From positions 1 to 64,000 of the forward strand of contig JBLHKS010000004.1 in NCBI GenBank assembly GCA_047620505.1: DNA of 64,000 bases. The letters run 5' to 3'. This DNA is from JBLHKS01 sp047620505 (GTDB lineage Bacteria > Verrucomicrobiota > Verrucomicrobiia > Verrucomicrobiales > DEV007). A program made the translations under genes and the position numbers. Shown piece after piece: positions 11,733 through 21,127 of this stretch (the first letter of the stretch is position 1; each line of letters opens with the position of its first letter). The notes beneath the pieces are model-generated. The model saw only the letters and a list, made by a program, of their open reading frames with translations, was not told where the DNA came from and did not search any database.

Positions 11733-13499
11733 TCAGGATTCGATCCGCCGCAGCATCATCAATCGAAAATCCATCACTTCGGCACCTGGCTTCTTCAAAG
11801 CCCGCAGGACCAGCTCGCCATCGCCCTCATCGAGCTTGATCCGGCCGAGCGTCATCGGTTTCCAGGTTTTCACGTACGATTCGGCTCGTTTGTGGCGGTC
11901 CTCGGCGTGGCCGATTTCGGGAACGTCGTTCGCTGCCGTGATTTCTCCCGTCAGGCGACTTTCGCCGAAGCTCAGCTCCAGCTTCGTGCCGATCGCGTCC
12001 GCGCCGCAGGCGTAGAAAATCTGGACTTCGTAAGTCCCGGCACCGCCGACCTGCGCGCGCCAGGAAATCTGGTCCTTGAGATTCTTCCAATTGCCGAAAT
12101 ACGAATCGTTGGGGAATTTGTTAGACCGTTTGATCTCGCCTGTCGCGATCCCGTCTCGAGCCGGAACCTGCGTGAACTCCGAACCCGGATGGCCGATCAC
12201 GAAAGGCCGCTGATCATCGTCGTAACCCGGCAGCAACTCCGCTTTCCACGCTTCGACCTCGGCCAGCAGCTGCTGAGTCAGATTCAAGTGCTTTTTGCTG
12301 ACGTCCATCCGCTGACCGGGATCCTCGTCCAGATGAAAAAGCGCGCCCTGGTGGTCGAGGCGGAATTCCTGAGTCCGCACGCTGACCTTCCCGCGCCAGT
12401 GCGAAAAAATCCGGCGATCGCCGAGTTCGGGCTCGTCGCCGTCGCCGTCGACGAGCCAGGGGGCCAAGCTGATCCCGTCGAGCGGATTCGGACCAGTCTT
12501 CTCGACTCCGGCCATCGAAGCGAGCGTCGGAAGCAGATCGATCGCCGCGCCGATTTTCTCAACGCGCTTGCCGCCGCTGATTTTCCCCGGCCAACGAACG
12601 AGCAACGGCGATCGCACGCCTCCCTCATCGGTTGAACCTTTCCGGCCTTTCATATCGCCATTCCAGCGAGTGCCGTTCGGGCCGTTGTCGTGAAAAAAGA
12701 CGACGATCGTGTCCTCCGCGACACCGAGTTTGTCCAACTTCTCAAGCAGACGACCGACGTTCCAATCGATGTTTTCGCACATCGCCAGAGCGCACCGCAG
12801 ATGAAGGTCGATCTCCTTTTTCGGATCGCGGTTGTGCATCGCGAGCGGCTTATCTTTGAAGCGATCCCAGAATTCATTCGGAACCTGCATCGGCGAATGC
12901 GGCGTGTTGTAAGGCAGGTAGCAGAAGAACGGCTTTTCGTCCGCGACGCTCCCTTCGATCCACTCCATCGCCTTGTTCGTGAAGTCATCGATGATGAAGC
13001 CTTCGCCGAATTCGATCTCGCCGTTCCGCTCTAACATTGCGTCAAAATAGTTTCCCCAGTGACCTGAGCAAAAGCCGTAGAACTCGTCGAAACCGCGGCC
13101 GTTCGGGTGATACGGAAACTGCATTCCGTTGTGCCACTTGCCGAAAGCTCCCGTGGCGTAGCCAGCTTCCCTGAACGCGTCCGCGATCGTCGTTTCATCC
13201 AGATCGAGCCGCTCGCCGCCTGCCGAAGTCGAATAGACTCCGCCACGCGGGTGGTAGCGGCCGGTCAGGAACTCAGCGCGGGTTGGCGAGCAGACCGGGC
13301 AGACGAAAAAGCGCTCGAACGCCGCTCCATCCCTCGCAAGTGAATCGATATTCGGCGTGTTGAGATTCGTATTGCCGTTCAAACTGAGATCGCCCCAGCC
13401 CTGGTCGTCTGTCAGGATCACGACGACGTTTGGCGAGCCAGCAGCTGCTGAGTTCAGGGCGGCGCAAAGCAGGAAAGGAACGAGGAAGAGCGATTTCAT
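11733..13499 (-). CDS. Secreted arylsulfatase, type I formylglycine family
   Basis: The product (588 aa) has a signal peptide ending near SAAAG (residues 17-21). Metal ligands are visible in LTDDQGWGD (Asp31, Asp32), and the modification motif CSPTR (70-74) supplies Cys70, to be converted to formylglycine. HDNG around residues 275-280 completes the calcium site. After the catalytic and C-terminal sulfatase subdomains (to about 420), a further ~150 residues (GAGTYEVQIFYACG and similar) resemble a beta-sandwich add-on domain. It would remove sulfate from exported or environmental glycans. No sulfatase-maturase gene is seen in the window. The substrate is unknown. Confidence 0.93.
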   Translation of the reverse strand: MKSLFLVPFLLCAALNSAAAGSPNVVVILTDDQGWGDLSLNGNTNLNTPNIDSLARDGAAFERFFVCPVCSPTRAEFLTGRYHPRGGVYSTSAGGERLDLDETTIADAFREAGYATGAFGKWHNGMQFPYHPNGRGFDEFYGFCSGHWGNYFDAMLERNGEIEFGEGFIIDDFTNKAMEWIEGSVADEKPFFCYLPYNTPHSPMQVPNEFWDRFKDKPLAMHNRDPKKEIDLHLRCALAMCENIDWNVGRLLEKLDKLGVAEDTIVVFFHDNGPNGTRWNGDMKGRKGSTDEGGVRSPLLVRWPGKISGGKRVEKIGAAIDLLPTLASMAGVEKTGPNPLDGISLAPWLVDGDGDEPELGDRRIFSHWRGKVSVRTQEFRLDHQGALFHLDEDPGQRMDVSKKHLNLTQQLLAEVEAWKAELLPGYDDDQRPFVIGHPGSEFTQVPARDGIATGEIKRSNKFPNDSYFGNWKNLKDQISWRAQVGGAGTYEVQIFYACGADAIGTKLELSFGESRLTGEITAANDVPEIGHAEDRHKRAESYVKTWKPMTLGRIKLDEGDGELVLRALKKPGAEVMDFRLMMLRRIES

Positions 13500-13518
13500 A
13501 GATTCGAAGGCGCTTTAT

Positions 13519-13567
13519 AAATTCGAAATCCCGAATCCGAAACCAGAAATTAAAATTTCGAGTTTCA
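13519..13567. repeat. Degenerate 7-base-period array
   Basis: Seven consecutive heptamers can be read: AAATTCG, AAATCCC, GAATCCG, AAACCAG, AAATTAA, AATTTCG, AGTTTCA. It lies in the divergent gap between the sulfatase and the next + strand gene. Confidence 0.5.
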
Positions 13568-13621
13568 CGACGCGCTTGTGCACTCGTTCGATCAACGCTA
13601 GGATTTGCCGCCGCGTTCTGG

Positions 13622-14353
13622 ATGTCCAAAACCCCCCACGAAGAAATCGAGCCCCGGCGCCTGACTTCGCTTCTTCAAAGCGTCGAGGCGGCGGTCGTGC
13701 GTCTCGGTTTTGTTGGGCCCTTCCTTCGAATCTGGTTTCGTCCGCGCGCGACGACTCGGCAGTTGCTGGCAAACGACTCCAGCGCGTTCGTCCTCCTTCT
13801 CGCCGTGCTCACCGGCCTCGGCATGGCGATCACCGGCCAGCTGCTGACCACCCAATTCGAAACCGACGTCTTCGTCGCGATGCTGCTCATCGGTCTGATC
13901 GCCGGCATGGCCCTCGGCCTCGTCAGGCTCTACCTCGAGAGCGCGCTCATGACTTTCGTTGGGCTGATGTGCGACGGCCGAGGTAGTTTCGTCGAACTCC
14001 GATGCGCCACGGCCTGGAGTTACGGCCCGGAAATTGCGGCGCGCCTGGTCTGGTTTCCTGTCGTCCTCAGCTCCAATCCATCCGTCGATATGCCGTGGGT
14101 TGCCGAGCGTCAAAACCTGTTCGCCGGCGTCGCGATCGCCTTGCTCGTCTGGCGATTCGGAATTCAAGTCAGAGCCTCGCTGACCGCCCACGGATTGCTA
14201 GGATCGTCTGGATCACTGATCGGCTCACGCAGATTGGCGACCATTGCGCTGACCCTCGCCTCACCCGTGTTCTTCTTCGTTTTTCTTCGATGCATCGAGG
14301 GCCCGCTGGTCCTCTTGATTTTCTGGTTTGCCGCCTCTGCCGAATCCGGCTGA
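13622..14353 (+). CDS. Yip1-like multi-pass membrane protein
   Basis: The product (243 aa) begins with a soluble ~40-residue segment ending in FRPRATTRQLL. About five hydrophobic segments follow, near residues 56-75, 85-103, 105-120, 165-180 and 205-235. The phrase IWFRPRATTRQLLAND followed by a membrane bundle resembles bacterial Yip1/DUF1282-type proteins, whose function is not defined. No catalytic motif is seen. It precedes, by about 80 bases, a DUF945-like gene on the same strand and may share its transcript. The family call is tentative. Confidence 0.55.
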   Translation: MSKTPHEEIEPRRLTSLLQSVEAAVVRLGFVGPFLRIWFRPRATTRQLLANDSSAFVLLLAVLTGLGMAITGQLLTTQFETDVFVAMLLIGLIAGMALGLVRLYLESALMTFVGLMCDGRGSFVELRCATAWSYGPEIAARLVWFPVVLSSNPSVDMPWVAERQNLFAGVAIALLVWRFGIQVRASLTAHGLLGSSGSLIGSRRLATIALTLASPVFFFVFLRCIEGPLVLLIFWFAASAESG

Positions 14354-14431
14354 ACCCAGCAGCTGCTGGCCTCGGAAAAGTTCGTCGAAATTGAATTGCA
14401 ACAGTGTCAGGCTTCCTCTAGAGAGGCGGCG

Positions 14432-15589
14432 ATGATGAAGAAAATCCTCGTTGTGCTCCTCGTTCTAGTCCTCGTGGCCTGGCTGGGAATCACTTGGTTC
14501 GTCGGCGCGAAGACCGAGGAGCTGCTGCTGGCACAACTGGAGAAATTGGCGAAAAATCCGAAGGTCGACCTCTCGTCCATCGAGTACGAGCGGGGAATCT
14601 TTTCAAGTACGGCCACGGCGGAGCTTGCCATCGATGGCGTCGACCTCGGTGACGACGGGCAGCTTGGAATCCGCGTTTTTCACGGTCCGATCGCGTTCAC
14701 TCCGGACGGTGTGAAAATCTGTGTCGACCACGTTGTCGTCACCCACGGCAAGGTCGGCGTTCCGTTCGAAACCGACGGCGAAGACGAAGAAACGATCGTG
14801 CCTGGAGTCGTTGATCTCGCTGGAGGGAGTCTCAGCGCGAACGTGAAATTCAATCGCGACATCGTGCTTGCCTATCAAAATCCGAAAGTCGAATTCACGA
14901 CAAACGGCGAGACGATTCAGATCGACGATTTCGGCCTCGAATTCACTGGAGGTGCGACCGATGGCGTGCTGACCGGATCTAAGCGAATTTCGTTCGGTGG
15001 AGTCAAACTTCCGCCCTACGAAGAACTTGCCGAAGCCCAGAAAATCCTCAGCGAAGGCGGCGAGTTCGCGATCGAAGTCGGTGGACTTCAGATCGAGTCG
15101 CTGGAGAAATTCCTGCGTGTTCAGGCTGAGTTGAAGAAGGCGCTCAAGAACAATGAAGTTCGGAGGGTGAACGAGGAACTCGATCCGATGTTTTGGTATC
15201 GATTGGTCCGGATTTTTCAGACCGGACTCCGCTTCGAACTCGACGCGAAACTGGGAACCACGAAGCTCGACTTCCGAATCGAATACACTGGAAGCGGCAA
15301 CCTGATAGATGCTGAAAATTTCCTGAAAATCGTGGAATTGCTCGATGGCTCACTGGAAATGCGCCTCGACAAAGGCCTGACGGAGCTTTCACCGAAGCTT
15401 TCCCAGACGATCGCTGAGAACATTGAGAAAGGCTACATTCTTGAGTCAGGCAAAACCTTCGTCAGTTCGATCCAGGTCGGAGATGGTCTCTGGAAACAGA
15501 ATGGCGACTCACAGCCGATTAAAGAGTGGCTCAGCTACCTTGCGAAAATGCCTCTATTCTGGGACCAGATCGGCCCGAATTCAGACTGA
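14432..15589 (+). CDS. DUF945/YdgA-like protein
   Basis: The start is the ATG at 14432, or the adjacent 14435; GAGAGG at 14421-14426 is a good ribosome binding site and upstream TTG codons are less likely. The product (about 385 aa) begins with an uncleaved anchor (KKILVVLLVLVLVAWLGITW). It continues with the GAKTEELLLAQLEKL and SSIEYERGIFSSTATAEL segments typical of DUF945. The remainder is repetitive beta-strand-rich sequence, as in YdgA and AsmA-related periplasmic proteins. Its role is probably envelope-related, but the family has no defined activity. A 12-bp palindrome copy lies in the gap before it (14357-14368), the only copy outside genes. Confidence 0.75.
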   Translation: MMKKILVVLLVLVLVAWLGITWFVGAKTEELLLAQLEKLAKNPKVDLSSIEYERGIFSSTATAELAIDGVDLGDDGQLGIRVFHGPIAFTPDGVKICVDHVVVTHGKVGVPFETDGEDEETIVPGVVDLAGGSLSANVKFNRDIVLAYQNPKVEFTTNGETIQIDDFGLEFTGGATDGVLTGSKRISFGGVKLPPYEELAEAQKILSEGGEFAIEVGGLQIESLEKFLRVQAELKKALKNNEVRRVNEELDPMFWYRLVRIFQTGLRFELDAKLGTTKLDFRIEYTGSGNLIDAENFLKIVELLDGSLEMRLDKGLTELSPKLSQTIAENIEKGYILESGKTFVSSIQVGDGLWKQNGDSQPIKEWLSYLAKMPLFWDQIGPNSD

Positions 15590-15654
15590 TTTCTCCCGAA
15601 GGTCCGAAAGCCGTTCGATCTCCCGACCGTGTAAACGATCGATCGACTTTCAAA

Positions 15655-16965
15655 ATGACGAATCGCCGAAAATTTCTCCAGTCCCTCGCGCTCAGCAGCG
15701 CCGCCGCTCCCTTCGTTTCCGGCCTTCCAGGGCTCCGCGCCGAATCCGGCTCCGCAGGCGGAAAGCAGCGGCTGATCATCATGTTTTCGCCGAACGGGAC
15801 AATCCCGTCAGAATTCTGGGCTGAGGGCGAATTCAACTTCAAACGCATTCTCAAACCGCTCGAATCCTTTCGCCAGCAGCTGCTGGTTTTGCGCGGCGTC
15901 CACAACAAGATCAGCGGCGACGGCGACCGCCACATGCGCGGGATGAGCTGCCTGCTGACCGGCGTCCGGCTCAACAAAGGAAACATCCAGGGCGGCTCTG
16001 ACACCCCGGCGGGTTGGGCGAGCGGAATTTCGATCGATCAAGAGCTGAAGAAATTTCTCCAGAGCCGCGAAGAGACGAAAACGCGATTCGGCTCGCTGGA
16101 ATTCGGCGTCGCCGTTCCGAACCGCGCGGATCCGTGGACTCGGATGAGCTACGAAGGCGATAACCGGCCTGTTGCGCCGCTGAACGATCCGATCCAGATG
16201 GTCGGCAAACTTTACGGCCAGCAGAAAGATAAGGAAACGTTGACGAGCATCCTCGACGATGTTGGCGAAGACCTGAAGCGGGTTTCCAGCAAGCTCGGCA
16301 CCGAAGATCGCGCGTTGCTCGAACAGCATCTCGAACTCGTTCGCGGACTCGAAGCGGAACTCGGGAACACGGACGCCAACGCCGAATTGACCCACCCGGC
16401 ACCGGATCTCGACCCGGACATCGAGCTGGTGAACGACAACACGCCGCGAGTCAGCCGGATGCAGATCGACCTGCTCGTCAACTCGTTGGCAAACGACATG
16501 ACCCGCGTCGCGACGCTCCAGTACATGCGTTCGGTCGGCAATGCGCGGATGAACTGGCTCGGCATCGAGGAAGGTCATCACTCGCTTTCGCACGAGCCCG
16601 ACAAGAACGAAGAGGCCTACGAAAAGTTGATCAAAATCAACGAGTGGTTCGCGGGCGAATTGGCTTATCTCGCGAAAAAACTCGCCGACACGCCCGAGCC
16701 CGGCGCGGACGGATCGATGCTGGATCACACGACGATTGTCTGGCTCAATGAGCTCGGCAAAGGCAACTCACACAGCTTGGACAACATCCCGTTCGTCCTG
16801 CTCGGCGGAGCGAAGCAGACGGGATTCAAGCTGGGGCGTCAGATGGATTTTGAAGGTGCGCCGCACAACCGGCTGTGGATGTCGATCGCGCATGCTTTCG
16901 GCCACGACTTGAAGACGTTCGGCATGCCGCAGCACTGCGAGGGCGGTGCGTTGGGGCTCGGCTGA
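15655..16965 (+). CDS. DUF1552 family secreted protein
   Basis: ATG at 15655 starts a twin-arginine-type signal (TNRRKFLQSLALSSAAAPFVSG). The mature protein matches DUF1552: KQRLIIMFSPNGTIPSEFW, LRGVHNKISGDGDRHMRG, the SIDQEL segment and the closing LWMSIAHAFG. The length (436 aa) is normal. DUF1552 is related to DUF1501 and the alkaline phosphatase/sulfatase fold, and is found in Planctomycetota, Verrucomicrobiota and Myxococcota. Its usual neighbour is a DUF1592/cytochrome-containing gene, which is absent here. Instead it is convergent with a DUF1501 gene. Function unknown; export by Tat is inferred from the signal. Confidence 0.9.
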   Translation: MTNRRKFLQSLALSSAAAPFVSGLPGLRAESGSAGGKQRLIIMFSPNGTIPSEFWAEGEFNFKRILKPLESFRQQLLVLRGVHNKISGDGDRHMRGMSCLLTGVRLNKGNIQGGSDTPAGWASGISIDQELKKFLQSREETKTRFGSLEFGVAVPNRADPWTRMSYEGDNRPVAPLNDPIQMVGKLYGQQKDKETLTSILDDVGEDLKRVSSKLGTEDRALLEQHLELVRGLEAELGNTDANAELTHPAPDLDPDIELVNDNTPRVSRMQIDLLVNSLANDMTRVATLQYMRSVGNARMNWLGIEEGHHSLSHEPDKNEEAYEKLIKINEWFAGELAYLAKKLADTPEPGADGSMLDHTTIVWLNELGKGNSHSLDNIPFVLLGGAKQTGFKLGRQMDFEGAPHNRLWMSIAHAFGHDLKTFGMPQHCEGGALGLG

Positions 16966-16982
16966 GCGAACGACGTTTGCGA

Positions 16983-18392
16983 TCAGGCCAGAATGCCTTC
17001 GACCACGTTCCCGGCGACGTCCGTCAGCCGCTCTTTCCTTCCACCGTGTTGGAAAGTCAGCTCCTCGTGATCGATCCCTAACAAATGCAGAATCGTGGCG
17101 TGGAGATCGTTGACATGGACTTTGTTTTCCGCCGCCCGGAGGCCAACTGGATCGGTCGCGCCGTAGGCGAATCCTTTCTTCACGCCAGCACCGGCGAGCA
17201 CGGTCGAGTAGCCCCAGGGATTGTGATCGCGCCCGACTCCCTTCTCATTCATCGGCATCCGCCCAAACTCACCGCCCCAGATCACCAAGGTGTCTTCGAG
17301 CAAGCCGCGTTGCTTCAAATCGTAAAGCAAACCGGCAACCGGCCGGTCGGTTTTGGCACAGTACTCGGTGTGATTTTGTAAGACGTTGTTGTGAGCGTCC
17401 CAGCCTTCGGTGTTGCCCGAGTAGAGCTGAACGAATCGCACGCCGCGCTCAATCATCCGCCGCGCCAGCAGACAGCGCGTCCCGAATTCGCTCGTTACCG
17501 GATCCTGCAAGCCGTAGAGCAATTTCGTCGCGTCCGATTCGCCTGACAGGTCCACAATTCCAGGCGCGGTGGTTTGCATCCGGAACGCCAATTCATAAGC
17601 GTTCATTCGCGCCTGAAGCCCGTCATCGAAGTCGCGCTCGGCGAGGTGCTTCGCATTCAGCTGCTGCACGAGATCCAGAGTCGCTCGCGTCCGATCTGTC
17701 GATCCATCAGGCGGTCGCAGATTGAGAATCGGGCTCGGTCCCGGACGCATCGTCACGCCCTGAAACGTCGCTGGCAAAAATCCGCTGCCCCACGCCGGCG
17801 GTCCGCCCTTCACGCCGCTTCCCGGGTCTGGCATGACCACAAACGCAGGCATGTTTTCGTTCTCAGATCCCAAGCCGTAAGCGACCCACGCGCCCATGCT
17901 CGGCTTGCCCATCTGGATCGATCCCGTGTTCATCTGGTAGACCGATTGCGGATGATTCACGCTGTCTCCGTGGCAGCTGCGAATCACGCAAAGCTCGTCG
18001 GCCATCTTAGACATCTCTGGTAGGAAATCGCTGATCTCCAGACCCGATTGGCCACGCGGCTTGAACGGCTTAACTGAAGGGAGCAGGGCGTTTCCAGCGA
18101 CTTTGCGCCGAGTTTCGACCGGTCCGAAACTTTCCGGCAGCGGCTGACCGGCGTACTTCGCCAGATCCGGCTTAGGATCCCAGAGGTCCACGTGACTCGG
18201 CCCGCCGTGCATGAAAAGCCAGATGACGCGCTTCACCTTCGCTGGAAAATGCGGGCGCTTCGCCGCGAGCGGGTTCGTGTCCGCGCCTAGCAGCTGCTGA
18301 CCGCTCATCAAATTCGCCAGAGCCAATCCAGCCGCACCGCTGCCCGCTTTCCAGAGGAAGCTTCGACGGTTGTTTTGAAGGGGAGGGGACAT
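16983..18392 (-). CDS. DUF1501 family Tat-exported protein
   Basis: ATG at 18392 begins MSPPLQNNRRSFLWKAG, a twin-arginine signal; the frame is open further upstream but without a better start. The product (469 aa) has the DUF1501 landmarks KRVIWLFMHGGPSHVDLWDPKP, VIRSCHGDSVNHPQS, RMIERGVRFVQLYSG, WDAHNNVLQNH and LVIWGGEFGRMP. The fold is related to sulfatases and phosphatases, and the activity is unknown. In this phylum DUF1501 genes usually sit beside a DUF1549/DUF1553 heme protein gene, absent here. A one-mismatch copy of the 12-bp palindrome lies at 18288-18299. Confidence 0.92.
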   Translation of the reverse strand: MSPPLQNNRRSFLWKAGSGAAGLALANLMSGQQLLGADTNPLAAKRPHFPAKVKRVIWLFMHGGPSHVDLWDPKPDLAKYAGQPLPESFGPVETRRKVAGNALLPSVKPFKPRGQSGLEISDFLPEMSKMADELCVIRSCHGDSVNHPQSVYQMNTGSIQMGKPSMGAWVAYGLGSENENMPAFVVMPDPGSGVKGGPPAWGSGFLPATFQGVTMRPGPSPILNLRPPDGSTDRTRATLDLVQQLNAKHLAERDFDDGLQARMNAYELAFRMQTTAPGIVDLSGESDATKLLYGLQDPVTSEFGTRCLLARRMIERGVRFVQLYSGNTEGWDAHNNVLQNHTEYCAKTDRPVAGLLYDLKQRGLLEDTLVIWGGEFGRMPMNEKGVGRDHNPWGYSTVLAGAGVKKGFAYGATDPVGLRAAENKVHVNDLHATILHLLGIDHEELTFQHGGRKERLTDVAGNVVEGILA

Positions 18393-18444
18393 CGCGAATG
18401 AACACGCTCGCGCTGCCGAACGACTTTCGTCAAGAGCCGCGAGT

Positions 18445-19266
18445 TCAAAGAATCTCGGCCAAAGCAGCTGGCTCAAGCCCGGCGCGGGAGATCACTCGAC
18501 TGACCGCGGCTTCGTCTGCGTGGGCAAATTTCGTCGCGTCAGTGAAGATGAAAATCCCGCCGCACAGCTCCGAGGATGCCGGCATTCCTGAACCGAAATC
18601 CTCATCGAAATCGCCGCGGCCAAGTTTCGAGCGAGGAACGAGAATCAGACGCCGGTTCGAAGCCAGCAGGTTGAAGGAAACTCCGGCTCCGCTGAGGTTT
18701 TCGATCGTCCGCCAAAGCGATTCGGCTTCGTTCAATTGAAAAACCAGCGCCGCGCACGGCCAGGATTCAAGAATCGTCAATCCCGCTTTTAACTGGGTTG
18801 TTCCGATGTGATCGACGGGAATCCAGTCCGGCCCGATTTGTTGAAAATGAAAATGCGGAACGGTCGCTCCAGCCGTTAGGCCGTTGAAAAAAATCGGCCG
18901 CGAATGTTGGTCGGCGAGTCCGACCAAGTCTTCGATAAACTCCAGAGTCAGCGTCTGAGGCTCGTGTGGAAACTCAAGCCCAGCCGCCGTCTCCACGCAC
19001 GGAACGACGATGTTGTGAACCTCAAACGCTGGAAACTGGTTTCGCACGAACGCCCATTTGAAACGCCCGCCATTCAGCAATTGCCGGGGTCCTTCGCGAT
19101 AAATCGACTTCGCGTGGGACGCGTCCACGCAGCGGAAAGCGCAGTTCTCAGGAGGGTCGTCATTGGAAGGAATCTCCATCACGCCCGGCCGATCGCCTCG
19201 CCCCGGAACCTCGCGCTTTGCGAATCGCCCTATTCTCACCATTGTTTCATCCATAATCTGGTCCAT
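18445..19266 (-). CDS. HIT-superfamily nucleotide phosphorylase/transferase-like protein
   Basis: The product is about 273 aa from ATG 19266 (GTG at 19287 is an alternative). The core motif is PIFFNGLTAGATVPHFHFQQIG, in which HFHFQ matches the H-x-H-x-Q catalytic site of the HIT-like group. That group includes ATP adenylyltransferase, GDP-galactose phosphorylase and DUF4922 proteins. The context before it (FNGLTAGATVPHFHF) is closer to those phosphorylases than to classical HIT proteins. The second half (LASNRRLILVPRSK) also resembles that family. It should act on a nucleotide-sugar or dinucleoside polyphosphate. The gene is divergent from the MoxR unit, with only about 30 bases between starts, so control may be shared. 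The substrate is unknown. Confidence 0.6.
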   Translation of the reverse strand: MDQIMDETMVRIGRFAKREVPGRGDRPGVMEIPSNDDPPENCAFRCVDASHAKSIYREGPRQLLNGGRFKWAFVRNQFPAFEVHNIVVPCVETAAGLEFPHEPQTLTLEFIEDLVGLADQHSRPIFFNGLTAGATVPHFHFQQIGPDWIPVDHIGTTQLKAGLTILESWPCAALVFQLNEAESLWRTIENLSGAGVSFNLLASNRRLILVPRSKLGRGDFDEDFGSGMPASSELCGGIFIFTDATKFAHADEAAVSRVISRAGLEPAALAEIL

Positions 19267-19296
19267 GCCATCTTCTAATCCGACCACGCCGACTTC

Positions 19297-19953
19297 GTGA
19301 CCATCGCCGAATTTTTAAACCAACTCCAGGACTCCGGCGAGGTCCTCTTCAAATCGCCCGAGCCACCCGAACTCGACAGCCCGTCGGAGGCCGAAGCGAT
19401 TCAGCAGCTGCTGGCTCTCGATCAGCGTCGCCGACTTGAAGCGGCCCACGAAGCGCCTCGGCTTCGAATTGAATCGGCGCTCTGGGCAGCTCGGCTGATG
19501 TTTCGAGTTTGCCAGTTTCTGGTCTATCGGAGCCTCCCCGCCAGCCTGATCGAAACCGACCTTCGCGAGCCCTGCCCCGGCAATCGCGACGCCGAGCAAG
19601 CCTGGTCAGTCGATCTGGTTTTGAGTCGCTTGCCGGAGTTCACCCAGCGTGCTGTCCAGATCGCGGAAGCCGATCCGCTCGTCCAGCAGATGCTGCTCCT
19701 GGCCTGGGAGTGGCCGCTTTCGTCGGTCGGAATTCCGCTCGACGTTTCCGAGGACGGACCCGTCCCTGACCTTACCACAATTCTCAGTCAACCGACTTTG
19801 CAGGCGCTCTACGTCGATCGAATTTTCGAAACCGGCGACACCTCGCGCCTTCACGATCCAGAAATCCGCGCCGCCGTCGCCAACACGCTCGGCGGCCATC
19901 CCGAACTCGCGCCAACATCGGAGTTCGCCGACTTGCTTCGGGCCGAAGCCTGA
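19297..19953 (+). CDS. Unknown helical protein preceding a MoxR ATPase
   Basis: The product is 218 aa, acidic and mostly helical (EAEAIQQLLALDQRRRLEAAHEAPRLR), with no membrane segment or catalytic motif I recognise. It is followed after 19 bases by a MoxR-type AAA+ ATPase, then by a third gene overlapping that ATPase. The layout recalls the small accessory proteins (bpX domains) of MoxR-vWA-beta-propeller ternary systems, but the similarity is by context and length only. It could equally be a lineage-specific MoxR adaptor. One palindrome copy (19402-19413) encodes its QQLL. Confidence 0.6.
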   Translation: MTIAEFLNQLQDSGEVLFKSPEPPELDSPSEAEAIQQLLALDQRRRLEAAHEAPRLRIESALWAARLMFRVCQFLVYRSLPASLIETDLREPCPGNRDAEQAWSVDLVLSRLPEFTQRAVQIAEADPLVQQMLLLAWEWPLSSVGIPLDVSEDGPVPDLTTILSQPTLQALYVDRIFETGDTSRLHDPEIRAAVANTLGGHPELAPTSEFADLLRAEA

Positions 19954-19972
19954 GCCACAGAATGACCCTCGC

Positions 19973-21127
19973 ATGACTCCCGAAAATCAGGCAATTGTAG
20001 ACCGGCTTCAAGCCGGCGTGCTCACTCCGCTGAAGCAGGCTTTCATTGGCAAAGACGACATCGTCGATCTCATGAGCCTCTGCCTCATCGCTGGCGAGAA
20101 CCTCTTCATTCTTGGCCCGCCAGGAACTGCGAAAAGCGCTTTGGTGCACGAGTTAGGAAAGCGAATCGACGGCCGTGCGTTCGAATATCTGCTGACTCGA
20201 TTCACTGAGCCAAACGAACTTTTCGGCCCGTTCGACATCCGCAAACTTCGCGAAGGCGTGCTTGAGACGAACACCGAAGGCATGCTCCCTGAGGCTTCCC
20301 TCGTCTTCCTGGATGAGCTGCTCAACGCGAACTCCGCAATTCTAAACAGCCTCCTCACGGTGCTGAACGAAAAGAAATTGCGTCGAGGTCGAGAGACCAT
20401 GTACCTACCCATTTTGATGGCAATCGGCGCGAGCAACCACCTGCCGGAAGACGATGCGTTGCGAGCGCTCTTCGATCGTTTTCTGCTGCGGGTGCGCAGC
20501 GACAATGTCGGCGATGATCACCTCGCGGCGGTTCTCCAGGCGGGCTGGAGTCTGGAAAAACAGAACGGAGCTGAAGCTTCGATCACGATCGAGGAACTCG
20601 AATCGTTGCGAAATCTGATCGCAGAAATCGACCTGACGCCGGTGCTCGGCCATTACGTCGAGCTGGTCACGCGGCTTCGAAAAATGGGCATCCCGATTTC
20701 TGATCGACGCGCCGTGAAAATTCAGCGGCTCATCGCGGCGAGCGCGATTTTGTGTCAGCGTCAGGAAGCGGATCTGAGCGATCTCTGGGTGCTTGAGCAC
20801 ATCTGGGATATCGAGGAGCAGCGCGAATTGCTGCGTTCAGCCGTGCGCGAAATTCTGAACTCCGTCGAGCCTGACACTACCAGAAAAATTCATCCGCGTT
20901 CGCAGTCCCCCGACACGCCTGATCCAGATGCGCTGCTAACCGAGATCGAAAATCTCAACGTCGAAGCCGAAGAATTCCGCGCCGAGGGCGAGCCGATCCC
21001 CAATCTGATCAGCGATCGGCTTAGCGCGATCGAGGCTCGAATTCAGTGGTTAGCAGGCGAGGAACAACGCCGATTCTTGAGTGAAAAAATCGCCGAAACG
21101 TGGACGAAACTCCAACAACCTGGATAG
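19973..21127 (+). CDS. MoxR/RavA-type AAA+ ATPase
   Basis: From ATG 19973 the product has 384 aa. Walker A is GPPGTAKS (48-55), Walker B LVFLDEL (110-116), and NHLPEDDALRALFDRF supplies sensor 1 and the arginine finger region. The segment TRFTEPNELFGPFDI is characteristic of the RavA branch of MoxR proteins. A C-terminal helical part (about 290-384) is extra. MoxR ATPases remodel protein complexes, usually together with vWA proteins; no vWA gene lies in this unit. The downstream gene starts inside the last 28 bases, which suggests translational coupling. An upstream extension of the frame exists but overlaps the previous gene by more than 300 bases and is rejected. Confidence 0.9.
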   Translation: MTPENQAIVDRLQAGVLTPLKQAFIGKDDIVDLMSLCLIAGENLFILGPPGTAKSALVHELGKRIDGRAFEYLLTRFTEPNELFGPFDIRKLREGVLETNTEGMLPEASLVFLDELLNANSAILNSLLTVLNEKKLRRGRETMYLPILMAIGASNHLPEDDALRALFDRFLLRVRSDNVGDDHLAAVLQAGWSLEKQNGAEASITIEELESLRNLIAEIDLTPVLGHYVELVTRLRKMGIPISDRRAVKIQRLIAASAILCQRQEADLSDLWVLEHIWDIEEQRELLRSAVREILNSVEPDTTRKIHPRSQSPDTPDPDALLTEIENLNVEAEEFRAEGEPIPNLISDRLSAIEARIQWLAGEEQRRFLSEKIAETWTKLQQPG

